A program made the position numbers and the translations under genes. The notes beneath the pieces were generated by a model, which was not told the DNA's origin, did no database searches, and was given only the letters and a program-made list of their open reading frames with translations. DNA of 15,670 nucleotides, from the NCBI GenBank assembly GCA_037444005.1, contig JBBING010000054.1:1-15670 (forward strand), written 5' to 3'. Below, one piece after another: positions 6,896-12,584 of this stretch (positions are counted from its first letter, which is position 1; each line of letters opens with the position of its first letter). Origin of the DNA: DATLZC01 sp037444005. Its GTDB lineage: Bacteria > Chloroflexota > Dehalococcoidia > DSTF01 > JACRBR01.

Positions 6896-6956
6896 GGGAC
6901 GAGCCGCGCGACGCGCTGGAGCGCGGCCTTTCGGATATCGCGGCGGGAGGCGAAGC

Positions 6957-7778
6957 ATGGACCTCGGACTGAAGGACAAGGTGGCCATCGTGACGGGGGC
7001 GGGCCGCGGCATCGGCCGCGCCATCGCGCTCACGCTCGCCGAGGAGGGCGCGAAGGTGGCCGTGAACGACTTCTTCGCCGAGCGCGCGGAGTCGGTCGCG
7101 GCGGAGATCCGGTCGAAGGGCGGCGAGGGGATGCCCGCGCCCGCTGACGTGACCGACGAGGCGCAGGTGCGCGAGATGGTGCGCCGCGTCATCGACGCCT
7201 GGGGGACGGTGCACATCCTGGTGAACAACGCGGGCATCCCGGCGCGCGGGGACGAGGAGATGGGCGGCGGCTTCGGCGGGCCTTACTTCGTCCAGCAGAA
7301 CCGCGCGGCGTGGGACCGGGTGATGAACGTCATCACCTACGGCGTGCTGAACTGCACGAGCGCCGTGCTCGAGACGATGCAGAACCAGGCGTGGGGCCGC
7401 ATCGTCAACATCATCTCCGACGCCGGGCGGGTGGGCGAGCCGCGGCTGGCGACGTACTCCATGGCGAAGGCGGGCGCCGCCGGCTTCGCCCGCGCGCTGG
7501 CCAAGGAGGTCGGACGGTACCGCATCACTGTGAACTGCGTCTCGCCCGGCACGACGGAGACGGAGGCGACCGAAGCGCTGTTCGCGGCCGCCCGCGAGAG
7601 CGAGGAGGGGCGCGCCCGGCTGGACGCCATCGGGCGGCAGTATCCGCTGTACCGCGGGCTCGGGCGTCTGGGACGCCCGCAGGACATCGCGGACGCCGTG
7701 GCGTTCCTCGTGTCGGAGCGCGCCGAGTGGATCACGGGGCAGACGCTGAGCGTCAACGGCGGCTACGCGATGTTCTAG
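6957..7778 (+). CDS. SDR-family dehydrogenase
   Basis: A 273-residue short-chain dehydrogenase/reductase, expected to interconvert a hydroxyl and a keto group with a nicotinamide cofactor in the cytoplasm. The cofactor loop TGAGRGIG spans residues 13-20 and NNAG spans 90-93. Catalytic residues are Ser154, Tyr167 and Lys171 (YSMAK). NCVSPG (193-198) and the C-terminal WITGQTLSVNGGY are classic-SDR features. Asp38 at the end of the second strand favours NAD(H) over NADP(H). GGGAGG (6945-6950) lies six bases before the ATG. It is about 100 nt downstream of the CoA-transferase pair, probably on the same transcript. A BbsC/BbsD-like role in oxidising a hydroxyacyl-CoA is plausible by analogy; FabG-like 3-ketoacyl reduction is the alternative. 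Confidence 0.9.
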   Translation: MDLGLKDKVAIVTGAGRGIGRAIALTLAEEGAKVAVNDFFAERAESVAAEIRSKGGEGMPAPADVTDEAQVREMVRRVIDAWGTVHILVNNAGIPARGDEEMGGGFGGPYFVQQNRAAWDRVMNVITYGVLNCTSAVLETMQNQAWGRIVNIISDAGRVGEPRLATYSMAKAGAAGFARALAKEVGRYRITVNCVSPGTTETEATEALFAAARESEEGRARLDAIGRQYPLYRGLGRLGRPQDIADAVAFLVSERAEWITGQTLSVNGGYAMF

Positions 7779-7806
7779 GGGCGACGCCCCGCGTCATCGC
7801 TCACCC

Positions 7807-7936
7807 GTCATGCTGAGGGCGAGCGGAGCGAGGCCGAAGCATCTCCTGTCCCCGACGAAGGCGCTGCCCTTCTGGGGCAGACGTGGTTCTGGGGGCGGCG
7901 AGATGCTTCGCCCGCCTGCGGCGGACTCCGCATGAC
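7807..7936. repeat. 130-bp palindromic repeat, copy 1
   Basis: The element opens with GTCATGCTGAG and CGAAGCATCTC and closes with the inverted forms GAGATGCTTCG and CGCATGAC, so the ends pair as a long interrupted hairpin. Inside are smaller hairpins such as CTGCCC...GGGCAG. It lies 28 nt after the SDR stop. Sequences of this GTCATGCTGAG...GAAGCATCT type are familiar dispersed intergenic repeats in several uncultured high-GC lineages. Confidence 0.85.
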
Positions 7937-7939
7937 CCC

Positions 7940-7969
7940 GAAGCCCGCCTGCGGCGGACTCAGCATGAC
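7940..7969. repeat. Extra right half-unit, copy 1
   Basis: A third right-arm sequence, GAAG then CCCGCCTGCGGCGGA then CTCAGCATGAC, directly follows the first full palindrome after 3 nt. It lacks the left arm and centre. This implies local duplication or imperfect excision of the terminal segment. Confidence 0.7.
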
Positions 7970-8002
7970 GGGAAGCCTGTGCGGCGAGGACCTTTTCCCT
8001 CG

Positions 8003-8132
8003 GTCATGCTGAGGGCGAGCGGAGCGAGTCCGAAGCATCTCCTATCCCCGACGAAGGCGTTGCCCTTTTGGCGAAGAGGTGGTTCTGAGGGCGGCGAGAT
8101 GCTTCGTCCGCCTTCGGCGGACTCAGCATGAC
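8003..8132. repeat. 130-bp palindromic repeat, copy 2
   Basis: A second full element in the same orientation, also exactly 130 bp and starting 196 bp after copy 1. I count about 11 differences, mostly in the centre. Here the ends pair more cleanly (GTCATGCTGAG with CTCAGCATGAC), and the right arm carries the mini-hairpin TCCGCC-TTC-GGCGGA. The central CTGCCC/GGGCAG hairpin of copy 1 has decayed. Confidence 0.85.
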
Positions 8133-8135
8133 CCC

Positions 8136-8165
8136 GAAGTGCCCCTGCGGCGGACTCAGCATGAG
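8136..8165. repeat. Extra right half-unit, copy 2
   Basis: A degenerate right-arm segment ending in CTCAGCATGAG follows copy 2 after 3 nt, the same arrangement as after copy 1. The block of full palindrome plus half-unit therefore appears twice, suggesting that the roughly 196-bp composite duplicated as one piece. Confidence 0.7.
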
Positions 8166-8183
8166 GCCGGCAGCGTGGGCGGC

Positions 8184-8235
8184 CGCGCGAGGTGGCGCTC
8201 TGGCGCTTGTTCCTCTCGCGCGACCCTAGTACCGT
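8184..8235 (+). promoter_or_regulatory. Stem-loop and weak promoter before the ThDP gene
   Basis: CGCGCGAG (8184-8191) pairs with CTCGCGCG (8215-8222), an 8-bp stem with a 23-nt interior. Overlapping it are TTGTTC (8207-8212) and, 17 bp on, TACCGT (8230-8235), a weak match to a sigma70 promoter for the gene starting at 8274. Confidence 0.3.
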
Positions 8236-8273
8236 GAGGGCGCGTTCTCGACGCTTACCCGCGGAGGTCTCCC

Positions 8274-9923
8274 ATGGCGCAGATCGACGGCGGCGACCTC
8301 GTCGCCCGCATGCTCAAGAAGGAAGGCATTGACACCATCTTCACCCTCTCCGGAGGGCACATCCAGAACATCTACGACGGCTGCCTCGACGAGGGCATCC
8401 GCGTCATCGACACCCGGCACGAGCAGGTGGCCGGGCACGCCGCCGAAGGATGGGGGCGGATCAAGCGCAAGCCCGGCGTCGCCGTCGTCACCGCCGGCCC
8501 CGGTGTGACGGACGCCGTCACCGCCGTCGCCAACGCCTACCAGAACGGCAGCCCGATGGTCCTCATCGGCGGCGCCGCCCCCATTTCGACCGCGCTCATG
8601 GGCTCGCTGCAGGAAATCCCCGGCACCGTCGAGATGATGAAGCCCATTACCAAGTGGGCCGCCACCTGCTACCAGACCCACCGCATCCCCGAGTACCTGG
8701 CGCAGGCGTTCCGCATTGCGATGACCGGCCGCTATGGCCCCGTCTTTCTCGAGCTCCCCTCCGACGTGCTCTTCGGGCGCGTCGAGGAGGAGCAGGTCAA
8801 GCTCCCGGAGAGGTACCGCCCCACCGGACGCGTCCACGGGGACCCGACGCTGATCCGCGAAGCCGCGAAGCTGCTGCGCGCGGCCGAACGGCCCGTCGTC
8901 ATGGGCGGCAGCGGCGTCTACTGGTCCGACGCCGGGCGGGCCCTTCAGGAGCTCGCCGAGAAGCTCCAGGCACCCATCTACCTCAACGACATGGGCCGCG
9001 GCTGCGTGCCCCAGGACCACCCGCTGTTTTACAGCCGCACCCGCCGCACCGCTTTCGAGCAGTGCGACGTTGCCCTCTTCGTGGGCACGCCCATGGACTT
9101 CCGCCTCAGCTACGGGCGGCGCATCAACCCGCAGGCGCGCGTCATCGCCGTCGACATCGACCCCACGGAGCTCGGCCGGAACCGCGCCGTCGACATCGGC
9201 ATTGAGGGCGACCCTCGCGCGGTCCTGGAGGGCATCCGGGCCGAGATCGGCGACGGGAGCCTCCGGCACGACGAGTGGCTGCGCATGCTGCGCGACGGCG
9301 AGACGAAGATCTGGGAGCTGCGGCAGAAGTGGCTCCACGATGACCGCACGCCCATCCACCCGCTGCGGCTGTGCAACGAGATGGCGAAGTTCGTCGACGA
9401 CAACACCATCGTCATCGGTGACGGGGGCGACATTGTGGCCACGGCGGCGCAGGTGCTGCCGGTGAACCATCCCGGGCAGTTCATGGGCCCGGGTCCCATG
9501 GGCACGCTGGGCGTCGGAACGGGGTTCTGCATCGCTGTGAAGGCGGCGCTGCCGGAGAAGAAGGTCCTGATGGTGAACGGCGACGGCTCCTTCGGCCTCA
9601 ACGGGTTCGACTTCGACACGCTGGTCCGCTTCAACATGCCGGTCGTGGCCGTCGTCGGAAACGACCGCCAGTGGGGACAGATCATCGTCGGGCAGGAGCG
9701 GATGTACGGCCCCGACCGCATCGTCGCCACCCGGTTGGGCGACAACGCCCGGTACGACAAGGTCGTCGAGGCCCTGGGCGGGTACGGCGAGTACGTGACC
9801 GAGCCGAAGGACATCTATCCGGCCATCGAGCGCGCCTTCGCGTCGGGCAAACCGGCCTGTGTGAACGTCATCATCGACCAGAAGCCCGAAGGCATCGCCG
9901 GCGGTTACGAATTCCTGGGCTAG
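8274..9923 (+). CDS. ThDP-dependent benzaldehyde-lyase-like enzyme
   Basis: A 549-residue thiamine-diphosphate enzyme of the acetolactate synthase/oxalyl-CoA decarboxylase superfamily, with the normal three domains (Pyr, central, PP). The N-terminal domain resembles Pseudomonas benzaldehyde lyase: His29 in SGGHI, catalytic Glu50 in DTRHEQ and Gln113 in GSLQEI fall at the same residue numbers as recalled for that enzyme. The cofactor motif begins GDGSFG at 436-438 and ends at Asn463-Asp464, where Asn-Asn is usual. GGAGGT (8264-8268 core) precedes the ATG. The family forms or breaks C-C bonds through a Breslow intermediate; candidates are acyloin lyase/ligase or 2-hydroxyacyl-CoA lyase. The C-terminus is short, with no obvious CoA-binding lid. 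The gene stands alone between the repeats and a hydrolase. Confidence 0.88.
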   Translation: MAQIDGGDLVARMLKKEGIDTIFTLSGGHIQNIYDGCLDEGIRVIDTRHEQVAGHAAEGWGRIKRKPGVAVVTAGPGVTDAVTAVANAYQNGSPMVLIGGAAPISTALMGSLQEIPGTVEMMKPITKWAATCYQTHRIPEYLAQAFRIAMTGRYGPVFLELPSDVLFGRVEEEQVKLPERYRPTGRVHGDPTLIREAAKLLRAAERPVVMGGSGVYWSDAGRALQELAEKLQAPIYLNDMGRGCVPQDHPLFYSRTRRTAFEQCDVALFVGTPMDFRLSYGRRINPQARVIAVDIDPTELGRNRAVDIGIEGDPRAVLEGIRAEIGDGSLRHDEWLRMLRDGETKIWELRQKWLHDDRTPIHPLRLCNEMAKFVDDNTIVIGDGGDIVATAAQVLPVNHPGQFMGPGPMGTLGVGTGFCIAVKAALPEKKVLMVNGDGSFGLNGFDFDTLVRFNMPVVAVVGNDRQWGQIIVGQERMYGPDRIVATRLGDNARYDKVVEALGGYGEYVTEPKDIYPAIERAFASGKPACVNVIIDQKPEGIAGGYEFLG

Positions 9924-9929
9924 CGCTGC

Positions 9930-9945
9930 CCCGCTGTTCTGCGGG
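9930..9945 (+). terminator. Small hairpin after the ThDP gene
   Basis: CCCGC (9930-9934) pairs with GCGGG (9941-9945) around a 6-nt loop, 6 nt after the stop codon. The stem is only 5 bp and no T tract follows, so its function as a terminator is uncertain. Confidence 0.25.
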
Positions 9946-10092
9946 CTCGGCGCGGCCGATACCCTGACGGGGCGTCCCTGTATTCGATGGGAGGAGCCGA
10001 CGCGCCCGCTTGCGGTCCTGACGCTGGCCGCCTTCGCCGCAGTCTTCGCCGCCGGGTACTGCCCGCCGCCCGGCGAGCGCGTCATCGTCTTT

Positions 10093-10860
10093 GTGCAGGG
10101 CCTGTACACGTCCCTCGAGGACGGCCAGACGGGGATCGGCCCCCTGGGCGAGCGCCGGTTCGCGACGCTGCGGCAGGCCTTCCGCGACGCAGGGTTCCCC
10201 GATGAGCGGCTGCTCGACTTCAGCTATGCGGGCGGCCGCGTGGACGACGCCGGGCGCTGGGTCCCCGAAGACTACGGCTGTCTCGACACGGACCGCCCGA
10301 CGGAAGGAAGCGTCGACCGGCTCGACGCAATGCTGCGAGCCTACCGGGAAGCGCGTCCGAAGGCGGGATTCGTCCTGGTGGGGCACAGCCTCGGCGGGTA
10401 TATCGCCTTCGAGCTCGCCGAGCGCGAGGCGGCGCGGGCCGACAAGGTCGGCCTGAGCGCGGTGGTGACCATCGATGCGCCGCTGCTGGGCGCGAGCGCG
10501 GACAAGCAGGCCGTACTGGAGCTCGTGGAATGCGACGGCAAGACCTACGCCGCGGGCGCGGACCTCGTCAAGCTCGCCTCCGACCCCGCCGCGCAGGAAG
10601 CGCAGTGGGCGGCCGCCCGGGCCATCCGTGCCGACGCCATCAGACTCGCCACGCTGGGAAACGCGAACGACTGCCTGTACTACCCGACGCCGTGTGGGCT
10701 GCCCGGCCCCTTCGCCGACGACCGCGCGACGCAGACGCTCGAGGGCGCGGACCTCGCGCTGTACGAAGCCATCCCGTCGGGGCCGTTCGAGAGCCATGAA
10801 ATCGCGACGGCGTACGCGCCGTACGTGGACGCCATCGTCCGATTCGCGGGGCCACCGTAG
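10093..10860 (+). CDS. Alpha/beta hydrolase, probable exported lipase/esterase
   Basis: An alpha/beta-hydrolase-fold protein with nucleophile elbow GHSLGG (Ser99 counting from GTG 10093). His235 in FESHE is a good catalytic base and Asp193 in NANDCLYYP a candidate acid. Cys194 and Cys201 could form a disulfide. The stated start is only the first standard codon in frame. The same frame upstream encodes RPLAVLTLAAFAAVFAAGYC, a signal-peptide-like stretch, followed by ERVIVFVQG, the first core strand that GTG 10093 would cut off. The real protein therefore probably begins near 9990-10020, but no ATG, GTG or TTG exists there in frame. GGGAGGAG (9989-9996) is a candidate ribosome binding site. The substrate is unknown; lipase or esterase is inferred from the fold. 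Confidence 0.75.
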   Translation: MQGLYTSLEDGQTGIGPLGERRFATLRQAFRDAGFPDERLLDFSYAGGRVDDAGRWVPEDYGCLDTDRPTEGSVDRLDAMLRAYREARPKAGFVLVGHSLGGYIAFELAEREAARADKVGLSAVVTIDAPLLGASADKQAVLELVECDGKTYAAGADLVKLASDPAAQEAQWAAARAIRADAIRLATLGNANDCLYYPTPCGLPGPFADDRATQTLEGADLALYEAIPSGPFESHEIATAYAPYVDAIVRFAGPP

Positions 10861-10883
10861 TCGGGGATCGCGGGCCGAGGTCA

Positions 10884-10971
10884 ACGCTCCCGGCGCCCCG
10901 CAGACCGCTTCCCTGCGGGGTGCGCGCGTCGCGCGCCGGAGCGGCGCCACGAGGCCGGACGCCGGGAGCGT
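10884..10971. other. Multi-branched inverted-repeat element, possible structured RNA
   Basis: A perfect 12-bp outer stem (10884-10895 with 10960-10971) encloses a 7-bp hairpin (10896-10902 with 10914-10920) stacked directly on it. A GC-rich 6-bp hairpin follows (10922-10927 with 10931-10936), then a weaker one (10942-10945 with 10954-10957). The result is a compact 88-nt junction starting 24 nt after the hydrolase stop. It contains no tRNA signature. Roles could include an mRNA 3' structure, a small RNA on either strand, or a dispersed palindromic repeat. GC content inflates short pairings, but the outer stem is unlikely by chance. Confidence 0.5.
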
Positions 10972-11092
10972 GGTTCACGTCGGTTCCGTCTGGAAGATCG
11001 GTCGCGCGCGAACGCCGTGGTTGCGTTGGAAGTGGAGATTTCGTGACCGCGAGCGCGCGTAACACTTCGGCCGATTTCTGCGTTCTCTGGGC

Positions 11093-11109
11093 GAGACCCG
11101 CAAGGTCTC
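11093..11109. other. Small stem-loop in the convergence zone
   Basis: GAGACC (11093-11098) pairs with GGTCTC (11104-11109) around the loop CGCAA. It ends 3 nt before the large hairpin at 11113-11152 and may form part of the same 3'-end structure. Confidence 0.4.
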
Positions 11110-11112
11110 AAC

Positions 11113-11152
11113 AGGAACGGGCCGTCAGAGGCGGGGCTGGCGGCCCGTTCCT
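11113..11152. terminator. Strong hairpin, likely bidirectional terminator
   Basis: A 16-bp stem (11113-11128 with 11137-11152, one G-T pair) with an 8-nt loop lies 11 nt past the rarA stop, where the plus-strand hydrolase and the minus-strand operon converge. Neither side has a long T tract. Position and stem strength argue for termination or transcript-end protection in both directions. The rest of 10861-11163 outside the listed structures shows no gene. Confidence 0.6.
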
Positions 11153-11163
11153 CGTCTGCGAGG

Positions 11164-12552
11164 TCACGCGTCGTGCGGGCCGCCCTCGGGACCGCGTTCG
11201 CCCGGCGCGGCGCTCCTCCAGCGTTCCCAGAGCGTCGGCTCGACGCCTTCGGTCCCCGGTTCGTAGTAGCGCCGTCCCCGAAGCCGCTCGGGGAGGTTCT
11301 CCTGGTCCGTGCGGTGCCGCGGGAAGTCGTGGGCGTAGCGGTAGCCCCGCCCGTAGCCGAGGTCGCGCATGAGACGCGTGACGGCGTTGCGCAGGTGGAG
11401 CGGCACCGGGTCGTTGCGGGTCTCGCGCGCGTCGGCCAGCGCCCGCCCGTAGCTTCGATAGGCGCTGTTGCTCTTGGGCGCGAGGGCCAGATAGATGGCC
11501 GTCTCCGCCATGGGGAGATAGCCCTCGGGCATGCCGACGAAGTGGACGGCCTGCTGGCACGCCGTCGCCAGCACGAGCGCCTGCGGGTCGGCCAGCCCGA
11601 TGTCCTCCGCCGCCAGAATTACCATCCGCCGGACGATGAACAGCGGGTCCTCTCCCGCGTCGATCATGCGCGCGAGCCAGTAGAGCGCGGCGTCGGGATC
11701 TGAATCGCGCAGGCTCTTGATGAAGGCCGAAATCGTGTCGTAGTGGGCGTCCCCGGCGCGGTCGTACAGATAGGTCCGGTGCTGGAGGGCCTCCTCGACG
11801 CGCTCGCGGGTGATGTGGCGCACCCCGTCGGCATCGGCGGGCGCCGAGAGCGCGGCAGCCTCGAGCGTGTTGAGGGCGATGCGGGCGTCGCCGCCCACGG
11901 ATGCGGCCAGCGCGGCGATGGCCTCGTCGTCCGTCTCGACGCCCATGGCCCCCAGGCCACGGTCGCGGTCCGTCAGCGCCCGGCGGAGGATGCGCTCGAT
12001 CTCCCCGGGCGAGAGCTGGTTCAGGGTGAAGACGCGGCATCGCGACAGCAGCGGGCCGATGACCTCGAACGATGGGTTCTCGGTCGTCGCGCCGATGAGG
12101 ATCACGGTCCCGTCTTCGACGTGGGGGAGGATCGCGTCCTGCTGCGCCTTGTTGAAGCGGTGGATCTCGTCGATGAACAGGATGGTGCGGCGGCCCTCGG
12201 CGAGCCGCTCGCGGGCCTCGGCCACGATGCGGCGCAGATCGGCGACGCCGGCGGTCACCGCCGACACCGGCTCGAATTGGGCGTCGATCATCGCGGCGAT
12301 GAGCCGCGCGAGGGTCGTCTTTCCCGTGCCGGGCGGGCCCCAGAAGATGATGGACGGAAGCTGTCCGGCCTCGATGAGGCGCCGCAGGATGCGGCCCTCG
12401 CCCACCAGATGGTCCTGCCCGACGAATTCAGCGAGCGAGCGCGGGCGCATCCGCGCGGCGAGCGGCGCCGTCGGGCCGGCGTCATCAGCGTGCGCCGGAC
12501 GAGGTTCCGCGGCGAACAAGCGGGATTGCAGGCGAGCGGTTTTGCGGGCCAC
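11164..12552 (-). CDS. rarA: Replication-associated AAA+ ATPase RarA (MgsA)
   Basis: A 462-residue AAA+ ATPase related to clamp-loader subunits and eukaryotic WRNIP1; the family forms tetramers that act on single-stranded DNA and stalled replication forks. The Walker A motif GPPGTGKT spans residues 72-79, Walker B with the family box FIDEIHRF spans 126-133, sensor 1 ATTENPSF spans 155-162, and the arginine finger is in SRC (170-172). The C-terminal tetramerisation region is present (AEDIGLADPQA, YLPMAETAIYLALAPKSN). The length fits the family, with a short Ala-rich N-terminal extension. It starts at GTG 12552, with no ribosome binding site visible. TACAAT lies five bases upstream, so a leaderless transcript is possible. 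The gap to the corC-like gene is 32 nt, so read-through from that operon is also likely. Confidence 0.95.
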   Translation of the reverse strand: MARKTARLQSRLFAAEPRPAHADDAGPTAPLAARMRPRSLAEFVGQDHLVGEGRILRRLIEAGQLPSIIFWGPPGTGKTTLARLIAAMIDAQFEPVSAVTAGVADLRRIVAEARERLAEGRRTILFIDEIHRFNKAQQDAILPHVEDGTVILIGATTENPSFEVIGPLLSRCRVFTLNQLSPGEIERILRRALTDRDRGLGAMGVETDDEAIAALAASVGGDARIALNTLEAAALSAPADADGVRHITRERVEEALQHRTYLYDRAGDAHYDTISAFIKSLRDSDPDAALYWLARMIDAGEDPLFIVRRMVILAAEDIGLADPQALVLATACQQAVHFVGMPEGYLPMAETAIYLALAPKSNSAYRSYGRALADARETRNDPVPLHLRNAVTRLMRDLGYGRGYRYAHDFPRHRTDQENLPERLRGRRYYEPGTEGVEPTLWERWRSAAPGERGPEGGPHDA

Positions 12553-12557
12553 GATTC

Positions 12558-12563
12558 ATTGTA
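12558..12563 (-). promoter_or_regulatory. Possible -10 box of rarA
   Basis: On the minus strand TACAAT is followed by five bases and then the GTG start. A transcript starting 6-7 bases after this box would begin at or next to the start codon. No convincing -35 box is present, so this is tentative. Confidence 0.3.
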
Positions 12564-12584
12564 CCCCCGCGGGGGAGGCCCGGC

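Noticed and set aside
7883..8131. An 82-codon plus-strand frame within the repeats.
   Set aside because: It is translated palindromic repeat sequence; such frames recur wherever this repeat family occurs and get annotated as false proteins.
7807..8165. Possible CRISPR array.
   Set aside because: Only two long units with internal symmetry and unequal spacers; no short regular repeats and no cas genes.
8226..10109. A 627-codon open frame on the minus strand opposite the ThDP gene.
   Set aside because: It is an antisense shadow produced by GC-rich third positions. It is rich in Arg, Ala, His and Asp without any family motif, and the plus-strand gene has complete active-site motifs and a ribosome binding site.
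9987..10205. A 72-codon frame from ATG 9987 as the gene after the ThDP enzyme.
   Set aside because: It is out of frame with the hydrolase and Arg/Pro-rich with no motif; the hydrolase frame has the GHSLGG elbow and a signal-like segment.
10861..11163. Possible tRNA or SRP RNA in the convergence zone.
   Set aside because: I found no T-loop GTTCGA-type sequence, acceptor/CCA pattern or SRP core motif on either strand.
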